Source: Locusta migratoria (lineage: Eukaryota > Arthropoda > Insecta > Orthoptera > Acrididae). Taken from it: 64,000 bases of DNA. Position 1 is the stretch's first letter; each line of letters begins with the position of its first letter. Shown piece by piece: positions 29,667 to 41,189 of the stretch. The notes under the pieces were generated by a model. It saw only the letters and a list, made by a program, of their open reading frames with translations, did not search any database and was not told the DNA's origin. The position numbers and the translations under genes were made by a program. The stretch is taken from NCBI GenBank assembly GCA_026315105.1, contig JAOYRU010000053.1, forward strand, positions 124,001 through 188,000, given 5' to 3'.

Positions 29667-30145
29667 AAAATTTTCTCTTCCTCCATTGACAGACATGTAG
29701 TGGCAACTTTGGTGGTGCTTTTCCGCTAAACTGGCGGCTCACAAGTAAACCGCTGTCTTTTCTGGCTCCATGATGCTGCGCTCCAGTTCTGTCCAGAAGG
29801 CAATGCAGCTCATCTGCGCCGTCGTCCGCCAGATGTCCCTGAAAACGCCACTACACTGAACACTAACGTTTTGTTTATTTTAGCGTGCAGTCGATAACAG
29901 CCCAGTGTTTAATTTGCATGTGTCTAATTCGATTGCATTATCATGGGTATCTGCTGGATTCAGCCACTTACGCAGTCAACACTCTATTCTCTCTTGTGCA
30001 TCGTTCTCTGCAAGCCATTTGCCCTGTGCAGTGATAAAAGAGGCTTTTTCCTAGCGTCAGCGTGGCGTCAGATGAAGTCATCGAAGTCAATAACAAACGA
30101 CTCTGCACGCATGGAAGCAGTGGAAAAGCAAGCACAACGACGTCA

Positions 30146-30219
30146 GCCGAAATAGCTCAGTTGGGAGAGCGTTAGACTGAAGATCTAAAGGTCACTGGTT
30201 CGATCCCGGGGATTCGGCA
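30146..30219 (+). tRNA. tRNA-Phe-GAA: tRNA-Phe(GAA), unit 19, type A
   Basis: 74-nt aberrant form. From here type-A leaders mostly read gaaaagcaagc instead of gaaaatcaagc. Confidence 0.8.
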
Positions 30220-30432
30220 TACGTTTCTTTTTAAGCCATCGACAGTGGCATTACCCTGCGACCGTGTTACCGTCCCTACAACTGAGAAAAAACTTGACAC
30301 CCTCCTGTAGCTGTTTCTGCGTGTCTAGTTCTACACTAGACAAGCAAGCGAAACACAGTACTTATTCACAAGCTGCATCTTGGCCTCACCTTATGAACAC
30401 TAGGCAAGTTTTATAGAAAACTTTGCTCCACC

Positions 30433-30514
30433 GCAGTCGTGGCCGAGTGGTTAAGGCGTCTGACTTGAAATCAGATTCCCTCTGGGAGCGTAGGTTCGAG
30501 TCCTGCCGACTGCG
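30433..30514 (+). tRNA. tRNA-Ser-TGA: tRNA-Ser(TGA), unit 19
   Basis: Type-A spacer; 82-nt consensus. Confidence 0.96.
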
Positions 30515-30993
30515 AAAATTTTCTCTTCCTCCATTGACAGACATGTAGTGGCAACTTTGGTGGTGCTTTTCCGCTAAACTGGCGGCTCACAAGTAAACCG
30601 CTGTCTTTTCTGGCTCCATGATGCTGCGCTCCAGTTCTGTCCAGAAGGCAATGCAGCTCATCTGCGCCGTCGTCCGCCAGATGTCCCTGAAAACGCCACT
30701 ACACTGAACACTAACGTTTTGTTTATTTTAGCGTGCAGTCGATAACAGCCCAGTGTTTAATTTGCATGTGTCTAATTCGATTGCATTATCATGGGTATCT
30801 GCTGGATTCAGCCACTTACGCAGTCAACACTCTATTCTCTCTTGTGCATCGTTCTCTGCAAGCCATTTGCCCTGTGCAGTGATAAAAGAGGCTTTTTCCT
30901 AGCGTCAGCGTGGCGTCAGATGAAGTCATCGAAGTCAATAACAAACGACTCTGCACGCATGGAAGCAGTGGAAAAGCAAGCACAACGACGTCA

Positions 30994-31066
30994 GCCGAAA
31001 TAGCTCAGTTGGGAGAGCGTTAGACTGAAGATCTAAAGGTCCCTGGTTCGATCCCGGGTTTCGGCA
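30994..31066 (+). tRNA. tRNA-Phe-GAA: tRNA-Phe(GAA), unit 20, type B*
   Basis: Canonical 73-nt form. Confidence 0.96.
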
Positions 31067-31283
31067 TACGTTTCTTTTTAAGCCATCGACAGTGGCATTA
31101 CCCTGCGACCGTGTTACCGTCCCTACAACTGAGAACAAACTTGACACCCTCCTGTAGCTGTTTCTGCGTGTCTAGTTGTACACCAAACAAGCCAGCAAGC
31201 GAAACACAGTACATATTCACAAGCCGCACCTTGGCCTCACCTCGTGAACACTAGGCAAGTTTTATCGAAAGCTTTGCTCCACC

Positions 31284-31365
31284 GCAGTCGTGGCCGAGTG
31301 GTTAAGGCGTCTGACTTGAAATCAGATTCCCTCTGGGAGCGTAGGTTCGAGTCCTGCCGACTGCG
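31284..31365 (+). tRNA. tRNA-Ser-TGA: tRNA-Ser(TGA), unit 20
   Basis: B* spacer; 82-nt consensus. Confidence 0.96.
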
Positions 31366-31844
31366 AAAATTTTCTCTTCCTCCATTGACAGACATGTAGT
31401 GGCAACTTTGGTGGTGCTTTTCCGCTAAACTGGCGGCTCACAAGTAAACCGCTGTCTTTTCTGGCTCCATGATGCTGCGCTCCAGTTCTGTCCAGAAGGC
31501 AATGCAGCTCATCTGCGCCGTCGTCCGCCAGATGTCCCTGAAAACGCCACTACACTGAACACTAACGTTTTGTTTATTTTAGCGTGCAGTCGATAACAGC
31601 CCAGTGTTTAATTTGCATGTGTCTAATTCGATTGCATTATCATGGGTATCTGCTGGATTCAGCCACTTACGCAGTCAACACTCTATTCTCTCTTGTGCAT
31701 CGTTCTCTGCAAGCCATTTGCCCTGTGCAGTGATAAAAGAGGCTTTTTCCTAGCGTCAGCGTGGCGTCAGATGAAGTCATCGAAGTCAATAACAAACGAC
31801 TCTGCACGCATGGAAGCAGTGGAAAAGCAAGCACAACGACGTCA

Positions 31845-31918
31845 GCCGAAATAGCTCAGTTGGGAGAGCGTTAGACTGAAGATCTAAAGGTCACTGGTTC
31901 GATCCCGGGGATTCGGCA
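31845..31918 (+). tRNA. tRNA-Phe-GAA: tRNA-Phe(GAA), unit 21, type A
   Basis: 74-nt aberrant form. Confidence 0.8.
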
Positions 31919-32131
31919 TACGTTTCTTTTTAAGCCATCGACAGTGGCATTACCCTGCGACCGTGTTACCGTCCCTACAACTGAGAAAAAACTTGACACC
32001 CTCCTGTAGCTGTTTCTGCGTGTCTAGTTCTACACTAGACAAGCAAGCGAAACACAGTACTTATTCACAAGCTGCATCTTGGCCTCACCTTATGAACACT
32101 AGGCAAGTTTTATAGAAAACTTTGCTCCACC

Positions 32132-32213
32132 GCAGTCGTGGCCGAGTGGTTAAGGCGTCTGACTTGAAATCAGATTCCCTCTGGGAGCGTAGGTTCGAGT
32201 CCTGCCGACTGCG
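32132..32213 (+). tRNA. tRNA-Ser-TGA: tRNA-Ser(TGA), unit 21
   Basis: Type-A spacer; 82-nt consensus. Confidence 0.96.
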
Positions 32214-32692
32214 AAAATTTTCTCTTCCTCCATTGACAGACATGTAGTGGCAACTTTGGTGGTGCTTTTCCGCTAAACTGGCGGCTCACAAGTAAACCGC
32301 TGTCTTTTCTGGCTCCATGATGCTGCGCTCCAGTTCTGTCCAGAAGGCAATGCAGCTCATCTGCGCCGTCGTCCGCCAGATGTCCCTGAAAACGCCACTA
32401 CACTGAACACTAACGTTTTGTTTATTTTAGCGTGCAGTCGATAACAGCCCAGTGTTTAATTTGCATGTGTCTAATTCGATTGCATTATCATGGGTATCTG
32501 CTGGATTCAGCCACTTACGCAGTCAACACTCTATTCTCTCTTGTGCATCGTTCTCTGCAAGCCATTTGCCCTGTGCAGTGATAAAAGAGGCTTTTTCCTA
32601 GCGTCAGCGTGGCGTCAGATGAAGTCATCGAAGTCAATAACAAACGACTCTGCACGCATGGAAGCAGTGGAAAAGCAAGCACAACGACGTCA

Positions 32693-32765
32693 GCCGAAAT
32701 AGCTCAGTTGGGAGAGCGTTAGACTGAAGATCTAAAGGTCCCTGGTTCGATCCCGGGTTTCGGCA
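32693..32765 (+). tRNA. tRNA-Phe-GAA: tRNA-Phe(GAA), unit 22, type B*
   Basis: Canonical 73-nt form. Confidence 0.96.
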
Positions 32766-32982
32766 TACGTTTCTTTTTAAGCCATCGACAGTGGCATTAC
32801 CCTGCGACCGTGTTACCGTCCCTACAACTGAGAACAAACTTGACACCCTCCTGTAGCTGTTTCTGCGTGTCTAGTTGTACACCAAACAAGCCAGCAAGCG
32901 AAACACAGTACATATTCACAAGCCGCACCTTGGCCTCACCTCGTGAACACTAGGCAAGTTTTATCGAAAGCTTTGCTCCACC

Positions 32983-33064
32983 GCAGTCGTGGCCGAGTGG
33001 TTAAGGCGTCTGACTTGAAATCAGATTCCCTCTGGGAGCGTAGGTTCGAGTCCTGCCGACTGCG
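32983..33064 (+). tRNA. tRNA-Ser-TGA: tRNA-Ser(TGA), unit 22
   Basis: B* spacer; 82-nt consensus. Confidence 0.96.
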
Positions 33065-33543
33065 AAAATTTTCTCTTCCTCCATTGACAGACATGTAGTG
33101 GCAACTTTGGTGGTGCTTTTCCGCTAAACTGGCGGCTCACAAGTAAACCGCTGTCTTTTCTGGCTCCATGATGCTGCGCTCCAGTTCTGTCCAGAAGGCA
33201 ATGCAGCTCATCTGCGCCGTCGTCCGCCAGATGTCCCTGAAAACGCCACTACACTGAACACTAACGTTTTGTTTATTTTAGCGTGCAGTCGATAACAGCC
33301 CAGTGTTTAATTTGCATGTGTCTAATTCGATTGCATTATCATGGGTATCTGCTGGATTCAGCCACTTACGCAGTCAACACTCTATTCTCTCTTGTGCATC
33401 GTTCTCTGCAAGCCATTTGCCCTGTGCAGTGATAAAAGAGGCTTTTTCCTAGCGTCAGCGTGGCGTCAGATGAAGTCATCGAAGTCAATAACAAACGACT
33501 CTGCACGCATGGAAGCAGTGGAAAAGCAAGCACAACGACGTCA

Positions 33544-33617
33544 GCCGAAATAGCTCAGTTGGGAGAGCGTTAGACTGAAGATCTAAAGGTCACTGGTTCG
33601 ATCCCGGGGATTCGGCA
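33544..33617 (+). tRNA. tRNA-Phe-GAA: tRNA-Phe(GAA), unit 23, type A
   Basis: 74-nt aberrant form. Confidence 0.8.
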
Positions 33618-33830
33618 TACGTTTCTTTTTAAGCCATCGACAGTGGCATTACCCTGCGACCGTGTTACCGTCCCTACAACTGAGAAAAAACTTGACACCC
33701 TCCTGTAGCTGTTTCTGCGTGTCTAGTTCTACACTAGACAAGCAAGCGAAACACAGTACTTATTCACAAGCTGCATCTTGGCCTCACCTTATGAACACTA
33801 GGCAAGTTTTATAGAAAACTTTGCTCCACC

Positions 33831-33912
33831 GCAGTCGTGGCCGAGTGGTTAAGGCGTCTGACTTGAAATCAGATTCCCTCTGGGAGCGTAGGTTCGAGTC
33901 CTGCCGACTGCG
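33831..33912 (+). tRNA. tRNA-Ser-TGA: tRNA-Ser(TGA), unit 23
   Basis: Type-A spacer; 82-nt consensus. Confidence 0.96.
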
Positions 33913-34391
33913 AAAATTTTCTCTTCCTCCATTGACAGACATGTAGTGGCAACTTTGGTGGTGCTTTTCCGCTAAACTGGCGGCTCACAAGTAAACCGCT
34001 GTCTTTTCTGGCTCCATGATGCTGCGCTCCAGTTCTGTCCAGAAGGCAATGCAGCTCATCTGCGCCGTCGTCCGCCAGATGTCCCTGAAAACGCCACTAC
34101 ACTGAACACTAACGTTTTGTTTATTTTAGCGTGCAGTCGATAACAGCCCAGTGTTTAATTTGCATGTGTCTAATTCGATTGCATTATCATGGGTATCTGC
34201 TGGATTCAGCCACTTACGCAGTCAACACTCTATTCTCTCTTGTGCATCGTTCTCTGCAAGCCATTTGCCCTGTGCAGTGATAAAAGAGGCTTTTTCCTAG
34301 CGTCAGCGTGGCGTCAGATGAAGTCATCGAAGTCAATAACAAACGACTCTGCACGCATGGAAGCAGTGGAAAAGCAAGCACAACGACGTCA

Positions 34392-34464
34392 GCCGAAATA
34401 GCTCAGTTGGGAGAGCGTTAGACTGAAGATCTAAAGGTCCCTGGTTCGATCCCGGGTTTCGGCA
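34392..34464 (+). tRNA. tRNA-Phe-GAA: tRNA-Phe(GAA), unit 24, type B*
   Basis: Canonical 73-nt form. Confidence 0.96.
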
Positions 34465-34681
34465 TACGTTTCTTTTTAAGCCATCGACAGTGGCATTACC
34501 CTGCGACCGTGTTACCGTCCCTACAACTGAGAACAAACTTGACACCCTCCTGTAGCTGTTTCTGCGTGTCTAGTTGTACACCAAACAAGCCAGCAAGCGA
34601 AACACAGTACATATTCACAAGCCGCACCTTGGCCTCACCTCGTGAACACTAGGCAAGTTTTATCGAAAGCTTTGCTCCACC

Positions 34682-34763
34682 GCAGTCGTGGCCGAGTGGT
34701 TAAGGCGTCTGACTTGAAATCAGATTCCCTCTGGGAGCGTAGGTTCGAGTCCTGCCGACTGCG
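34682..34763 (+). tRNA. tRNA-Ser-TGA: tRNA-Ser(TGA), unit 24
   Basis: B* spacer; 82-nt consensus. Confidence 0.96.
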
Positions 34764-35242
34764 AAAATTTTCTCTTCCTCCATTGACAGACATGTAGTGG
34801 CAACTTTGGTGGTGCTTTTCCGCTAAACTGGCGGCTCACAAGTAAACCGCTGTCTTTTCTGGCTCCATGATGCTGCGCTCCAGTTCTGTCCAGAAGGCAA
34901 TGCAGCTCATCTGCGCCGTCGTCCGCCAGATGTCCCTGAAAACGCCACTACACTGAACACTAACGTTTTGTTTATTTTAGCGTGCAGTCGATAACAGCCC
35001 AGTGTTTAATTTGCATGTGTCTAATTCGATTGCATTATCATGGGTATCTGCTGGATTCAGCCACTTACGCAGTCAACACTCTATTCTCTCTTGTGCATCG
35101 TTCTCTGCAAGCCATTTGCCCTGTGCAGTGATAAAAGAGGCTTTTTCCTAGCGTCAGCGTGGCGTCAGATGAAGTCATCGAAGTCAATAACAAACGACTC
35201 TGCACGCATGGAAGCAGTGGAAAAGCAAGCACAACGACGTCA

Positions 35243-35316
35243 GCCGAAATAGCTCAGTTGGGAGAGCGTTAGACTGAAGATCTAAAGGTCACTGGTTCGA
35301 TCCCGGGGATTCGGCA
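35243..35316 (+). tRNA. tRNA-Phe-GAA: tRNA-Phe(GAA), unit 25, type A
   Basis: 74-nt aberrant form. Confidence 0.8.
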
Positions 35317-35529
35317 TACGTTTCTTTTTAAGCCATCGACAGTGGCATTACCCTGCGACCGTGTTACCGTCCCTACAACTGAGAAAAAACTTGACACCCT
35401 CCTGTAGCTGTTTCTGCGTGTCTAGTTCTACACTAGACAAGCAAGCGAAACACAGTACTTATTCACAAGCTGCATCTTGGCCTCACCTTATGAACACTAG
35501 GCAAGTTTTATAGAAAACTTTGCTCCACC

Positions 35530-35611
35530 GCAGTCGTGGCCGAGTGGTTAAGGCGTCTGACTTGAAATCAGATTCCCTCTGGGAGCGTAGGTTCGAGTCC
35601 TGCCGACTGCG
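35530..35611 (+). tRNA. tRNA-Ser-TGA: tRNA-Ser(TGA), unit 25
   Basis: Type-A spacer; 82-nt consensus. Confidence 0.96.
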
Positions 35612-36090
35612 AAAATTTTCTCTTCCTCCATTGACAGACATGTAGTGGCAACTTTGGTGGTGCTTTTCCGCTAAACTGGCGGCTCACAAGTAAACCGCTG
35701 TCTTTTCTGGCTCCATGATGCTGCGCTCCAGTTCTGTCCAGAAGGCAATGCAGCTCATCTGCGCCGTCGTCCGCCAGATGTCCCTGAAAACGCCACTACA
35801 CTGAACACTAACGTTTTGTTTATTTTAGCGTGCAGTCGATAACAGCCCAGTGTTTAATTTGCATGTGTCTAATTCGATTGCATTATCATGGGTATCTGCT
35901 GGATTCAGCCACTTACGCAGTCAACACTCTATTCTCTCTTGTGCATCGTTCTCTGCAAGCCATTTGCCCTGTGCAGTGATAAAAGAGGCTTTTTCCTAGC
36001 GTCAGCGTGGCGTCAGATGAAGTCATCGAAGTCAATAACAAACGACTCTGCACGCATGGAAGCAGTGGAAAAGCAAGCACAACGACGTCA

Positions 36091-36163
36091 GCCGAAATAG
36101 CTCAGTTGGGAGAGCGTTAGACTGAAGATCTAAAGGTCCCTGGTTCGATCCCGGGTTTCGGCA
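36091..36163 (+). tRNA. tRNA-Phe-GAA: tRNA-Phe(GAA), unit 26, type B*
   Basis: Canonical 73-nt form. Three bases (taa) are missing just after it, leaving a four-T terminator. Confidence 0.95.
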
Positions 36164-36378
36164 TACGTTTCTTTTGCCATCGACAGTGGCATTACCCTGC
36201 GACCGTGTTACCGTCCCTACAACTGAGAACAAACTTGACACCCTCCTGTAGCTGTTTCTGCGTGTCTAGTTGTACACCAAACAAGCCAGCAAGCGAAAAC
36301 ACAGTACATATTCACAAGCCGCACCTTGGCCTCACCTCGTGAACACTAGGCAAGTTTTATCGAAAGCTTTGCTCCACC

Positions 36379-36461
36379 GCAGTCGTGGGCCGAGTGGTTA
36401 AGGCGTCTGACTTGAAATCAGATTCCCTCTGGGAGCGTAGGTTCGAGTCCTGCCGACTGCG
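36379..36461 (+). tRNA. tRNA-Ser-TGA: tRNA-Ser(TGA), unit 26, with one extra G
   Basis: 83 nt: an extra G between acceptor and D stem (gtgggccgag) disturbs positions 8-9 and box A. It may be a sequencing indel, because neighbouring units also carry single-base indels. Confidence 0.8.
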
Positions 36462-36940
36462 AAAATTTTCTCTTCCTCCATTGACAGACATGTAGTGGCA
36501 ACTTTGGTGGTGCTTTTCCGCTAAACTGGCGGCTCACAAGTAAACCGCTGTCTTTTCTGGCTCCATGATGCTGCGCTCCAGTTCTGTCCAGAAGGCAATG
36601 CAGCTCATCTGCGCCGTCGTCCGCCAGATGTCCCTGAAAACGCCACTACACTGAACACTAACGTTTTGTTTATTTTAGCGTGCAGTCGATAACAGCCCAG
36701 TGTTTAATTTGCATGTGTCTAATTCGATTGCATTATCATGGGTATCTGCTGGATTCAGCCACTTACGCAGTCAACACTCTATTCTCTCTTGTGCATCGTT
36801 CTCTGCAAGCCATTTGCCCTGTGCAGTGATAAAAGAGGCTTTTTCCTAGCGTCAGCGTGGCGTCAGATGAAGTCATCGAAGTCAATAACAAACGACTCTG
36901 CACGCATGGAAGCAGTGGAAAAGCAAGCACAACGACGTCA

Positions 36941-37013
36941 GCCGAAATAGCTCAGTTGGGAGAGCGTTAGACTGAAGATCTAAAGGTCCCTGGTTCGATC
37001 CCGGGTTTCGGCA
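36941..37013 (+). tRNA. tRNA-Phe-GAA: tRNA-Phe(GAA), unit 27, type B*
   Basis: Canonical 73-nt form. Confidence 0.96.
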
Positions 37014-37229
37014 TACGTTTCTTTTTAAGCCATCGACAGTGGCATTACCCTGCGACCGTGTTACCGTCCCTACAACTGAGAACAAACTTGACACCCTCCT
37101 GTAGCTGTTTCTGCGTGTCTAGTTGTACACCAAACAAGCAGCAAGCGAAACACAGTACATATTCACAAGCCGCACCTTGGCCTCACCTCGTGAACACTAG
37201 GCAAGTTTTATCGAAAGCTTTGCTCCACC

Positions 37230-37310
37230 GCAGTCGTGGCCGAGTGGTTAAGGCGTCTGACTTGAAATCAGATTCCCTCTGGGAGCGTAGGTTCGAGTCC
37301 TGCGACTGCG
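37230..37310 (+). tRNA. tRNA-Ser-TGA: tRNA-Ser(TGA), unit 27, with one base missing
   Basis: 81 nt: one C is lost at the T-stem/acceptor junction (tcctgcgactgcg), breaking one pair. Real damage or a consensus error. Confidence 0.8.
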
Positions 37311-37791
37311 AAAATTTTCTCTTCCTCCATTGACAGACATGTAGTGGCAACTTTGGTGGTGCTTTTCCGCTAAACTGGCGGCTCACAAGTAAACCGCTGT
37401 CTTTTCTGGCTCCATGATGCTGCGCTCCAGTTCTGTCCAGAAGGCAATGCAGCTCATCTGCGCCGTCGTCCGCCAGATGTCCACTGAAAACGCCACTACA
37501 CTGAACACTAACGTTTTGTTTATTTTAGCGTGCAGTCGATAACAGCCCAGTGTTTAATTTGCATGTGTCTAATTCGATTGCATTATCATGGGTATCTGCT
37601 GGATTCAGCCACTTACGCAGTCAACACTCTATTCTCTCTTGTGCATCGTTCTCTGCAAGCCATTTGCCCTGTGCAGTGATAAAAGAGGCTTTTTCCTAGC
37701 GTCAGCGTGGCGTTCAGATGAAGTCATCGAAGTCAATAACAAACGACTCTGCACGCATGGAAGCAGTGGAAAAGCAAGCACAACGACGTCA

Positions 37792-37865
37792 GCCGAAATA
37801 GCTCAGTTGGGAGAGCGTTAGACTGAAGATCTAAAGGTCACTGGTTCGATCCCGGGGATTCGGCA
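37792..37865 (+). tRNA. tRNA-Phe-GAA: tRNA-Phe(GAA), unit 28, type A
   Basis: 74-nt aberrant form. An extra T in the leader (gcgttcagatg) shifts this unit by one base. Confidence 0.8.
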
Positions 37866-38078
37866 TACGTTTCTTTTTAAGCCATCGACAGTGGCATTAC
37901 CCTGCGACCGTGTTACCGTCCCTACAACTGAGAAAAAACTTGACACCCTCCTGTAGCTGTTTCTGCGTGTCTAGTTCTACACTAGACAAGCAAGCGAAAC
38001 ACAGTACTTATTCACAAGCTGCATCTTGGCCTCACCTTATGAACACTAGGCAAGTTTTATAGAAAACTTTGCTCCACC

Positions 38079-38160
38079 GCAGTCGTGGCCGAGTGGTTAA
38101 GGCGTCTGACTTGAAATCAGATTCCCTCTGGGAGCGTAGGTTCGAGTCCTGCCGACTGCG
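38079..38160 (+). tRNA. tRNA-Ser-TGA: tRNA-Ser(TGA), unit 28
   Basis: Type-A spacer; 82-nt consensus. Confidence 0.96.
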
Positions 38161-38639
38161 AAAATTTTCTCTTCCTCCATTGACAGACATGTAGTGGCAA
38201 CTTTGGTGGTGCTTTTCCGCTAAACTGGCGGCTCACAAGTAAACCGCTGTCTTTTCTGGCTCCATGATGCTGCGCTCCAGTTCTGTCCAGAAGGCAATGC
38301 AGCTCATCTGCGCCGTCGTCCGCCAGATGTCCCTGAAAACGCCACTACACTGAACACTAACGTTTTGTTTATTTTAGCGTGCAGTCGATAACAGCCCAGT
38401 GTTTAATTTGCATGTGTCTAATTCGATTGCATTATCATGGGTATCTGCTGGATTCAGCCACTTACGCAGTCAACACTCTATTCTCTCTTGTGCATCGTTC
38501 TCTGCAAGCCATTTGCCCTGTGCAGTGATAAAAGAGGCTTTTTCCTAGCGTCAGCGTGGCGTCAGATGAAGTCATCGAAGTCAATAACAAACGACTCTGC
38601 ACGCATGGAAGCAGTGGAAAAGCAAGCACAACGACGTCA

Positions 38640-38712
38640 GCCGAAATAGCTCAGTTGGGAGAGCGTTAGACTGAAGATCTAAAGGTCCCTGGTTCGATCC
38701 CGGGTTTCGGCA
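38640..38712 (+). tRNA. tRNA-Phe-GAA: tRNA-Phe(GAA), unit 29, type B
   Basis: Canonical 73-nt form. Confidence 0.96.
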
Positions 38713-38929
38713 TACGTTTCTTTTTAAGCCATCGACAGTGGCATTACCCTGCGACCGTGTTACCGTCCCTACAACTGAGAACAAACTTGACACCCTCCTG
38801 TAGCTGTTTCTGCGTGTCTAGTTGTACACCAAACAAGCCAGCAAGCGAAACACAGTACTTATTCACAAGCCGCATCTTGGCCTCACCTCGTGAACACTAG
38901 GCAAGTTTTATCGAAAGCTTTGCTCCACC

Positions 38930-39012
38930 GCAGTCGTGGCCGAGTGGTTAAGGCGTCTGACTTGAAATCAGATTCCCTCTGGGAGCGTAGGGTTCGAGTC
39001 CTGCCGACTGCG
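38930..39012 (+). tRNA. tRNA-Ser-TGA: tRNA-Ser(TGA), unit 29, with one extra G
   Basis: 83 nt: an extra G in the T stem (gtagggttcgag) is unpaired. Box B itself is intact. Confidence 0.8.
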
Positions 39013-39491
39013 AAAATTTTCTCTTCCTCCATTGACAGACATGTAGTGGCAACTTTGGTGGTGCTTTTCCGCTAAACTGGCGGCTCACAAGTAAACCGCT
39101 GTCTTTTCTGGCTCCATGATGCTGCGCTCCAGTTCTGTCCAGAAGGCAATGCAGCTCATCTGCGCCGTCGTCCGCCAGATGTCCCTGAAAACGCCACTAC
39201 ACTGAACACTAACGTTTTGTTTATTTTAGCGTGCAGTCGATAACAGCCCAGTGTTTAATTTGCATGTGTCTAATTCGATTGCATTATCATGGGTATCTGC
39301 TGGATTCAGCCACTTACGCAGTCAACACTCTATTCTCTCTTGTGCATCGTTCTCTGCAAGCCATTTGCCCTGTGCAGTGATAAAAGAGGCTTTTTCCTAG
39401 CGTCAGCGTGGCGTCAGATGAAGTCATCGAAGTCAATAACAAACGACTCTGCACGCATGGAAGCAGTGGAAAAGCAAGCACAACGACGTCA

Positions 39492-39564
39492 GCCGAAATA
39501 GCTCAGTTGGGAGAGCGTTAGACTGAAGATCTAAAGGTCCCTGGTTCGATCCCGGGTTTCGGCA
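39492..39564 (+). tRNA. tRNA-Phe-GAA: tRNA-Phe(GAA), unit 30, type B (hybrid unit)
   Basis: Canonical 73-nt form followed by an A-type spacer. The switch lies between gagaacaaac near 39630 and ctacactagac near 39676. Confidence 0.96.
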
Positions 39565-39777
39565 TACGTTTCTTTTTAAGCCATCGACAGTGGCATTACC
39601 CTGCGACCGTGTTACCGTCCCTACAACTGAGAACAAACTTGACACCCTCCTGTAGCTGTTTCTGCGTGTCTAGTTCTACACTAGACAAGCAAGCGAAACA
39701 CAGTACTTATTCACAAGCTGCATCTTGGCCTCACCTTATGAACACTAGGCAAGTTTTATAGAAAACTTTGCTCCACC

Positions 39778-39859
39778 GCAGTCGTGGCCGAGTGGTTAAG
39801 GCGTCTGACTTGAAATCAGATTCCCTCTGGGAGCGTAGGTTCGAGTCCTGCCGACTGCG
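39778..39859 (+). tRNA. tRNA-Ser-TGA: tRNA-Ser(TGA), unit 30
   Basis: Type-A spacer in a hybrid unit; 82-nt consensus. Confidence 0.96.
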
Positions 39860-40338
39860 AAAATTTTCTCTTCCTCCATTGACAGACATGTAGTGGCAAC
39901 TTTGGTGGTGCTTTTCCGCTAAACTGGCGGCTCACAAGTAAACCGCTGTCTTTTCTGGCTCCATGATGCTGCGCTCCAGTTCTGTCCAGAAGGCAATGCA
40001 GCTCATCTGCGCCGTCGTCCGCCAGATGTCCCTGAAAACGCCACTACACTGAACACTAACGTTTTGTTTATTTTAGCGTGCAGTCGATAACAGCCCAGTG
40101 TTTAATTTGCATGTGTCTAATTCGATTGCATTATCATGGGTATCTGCTGGATTCAGCCACTTACGCAGTCAACACTCTATTCTCTCTTGTGCATCGTTCT
40201 CTGCAAGCCATTTGCCCTGTGCAGTGATAAAAGAGGCTTTTTCCTAGCGTCAGCGTGGCGTCAGATGAAGTCATCGAAGTCAATAACAAACGACTCTGCA
40301 CGCATGGAAGCAGTGGAAAAGCAAGCACAACGACGTCA

Positions 40339-40411
40339 GCCGAAATAGCTCAGTTGGGAGAGCGTTAGACTGAAGATCTAAAGGTCCCTGGTTCGATCCC
40401 GGGTTTCGGCA
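40339..40411 (+). tRNA. tRNA-Phe-GAA: tRNA-Phe(GAA), unit 31, type B*
   Basis: Canonical 73-nt form. Confidence 0.96.
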
Positions 40412-40628
40412 TACGTTTCTTTTTAAGCCATCGACAGTGGCATTACCCTGCGACCGTGTTACCGTCCCTACAACTGAGAACAAACTTGACACCCTCCTGT
40501 AGCTGTTTCTGCGTGTCTAGTTGTACACCAAACAAGCCAGCAAGCGAAACACAGTACATATTCACAAGCCGCACCTTGGCCTCACCTCGTGAACACTAGG
40601 CAAGTTTTATCGAAAGCTTTGCTCCACC

Positions 40629-40710
40629 GCAGTCGTGGCCGAGTGGTTAAGGCGTCTGACTTGAAATCAGATTCCCTCTGGGAGCGTAGGTTCGAGTCCT
40701 GCCGACTGCG
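40629..40710 (+). tRNA. tRNA-Ser-TGA: tRNA-Ser(TGA), unit 31
   Basis: B* spacer; 82-nt consensus. Confidence 0.96.
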
Positions 40711-41189
40711 AAAATTTTCTCTTCCTCCATTGACAGACATGTAGTGGCAACTTTGGTGGTGCTTTTCCGCTAAACTGGCGGCTCACAAGTAAACCGCTGT
40801 CTTTTCTGGCTCCATGATGCTGCGCTCCAGTTCTGTCCAGAAGGCAATGCAGCTCATCTGCGCCGTCGTCCGCCAGATGTCCCTGAAAACGCCACTACAC
40901 TGAACACTAACGTTTTGTTTATTTTAGCGTGCAGTCGATAACAGCCCAGTGTTTAATTTGCATGTGTCTAATTCGATTGCATTATCATGGGTATCTGCTG
41001 GATTCAGCCACTTACGCAGTCAACACTCTATTCTCTCTTGTGCATCGTTCTCTGCAAGCCATTTGCCCTGTGCAGTGATAAAAGAGGCTTTTTCCTAGCG
41101 TCAGCGTGGCGTCAGATGAAGTCATCGAAGTCAATAACAAACGACTCTGCACGCATGGAAGCAGTGGAAAAGCAAGCACAACGACGTCA

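Larger units (their letters stand above)
16964..30107 (+). repeat. 13.26-kb higher-order duplication, second copy (approximate limits)
   Basis: Second copy of the element-bearing array segment (right part of unit 12, unit 13 with the element, units 14-18, start of 19). Unit order and variants B, A (gtctctac, ggcacctt), B, B, B* repeat those of units 7-11. The match is lost in unit 19, which lacks the caagcatgg variant and the T variant of unit 12. The junction between the two copies therefore lies near 16850-16964, within or next to a tRNA-Phe gene. Confidence 0.75.
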
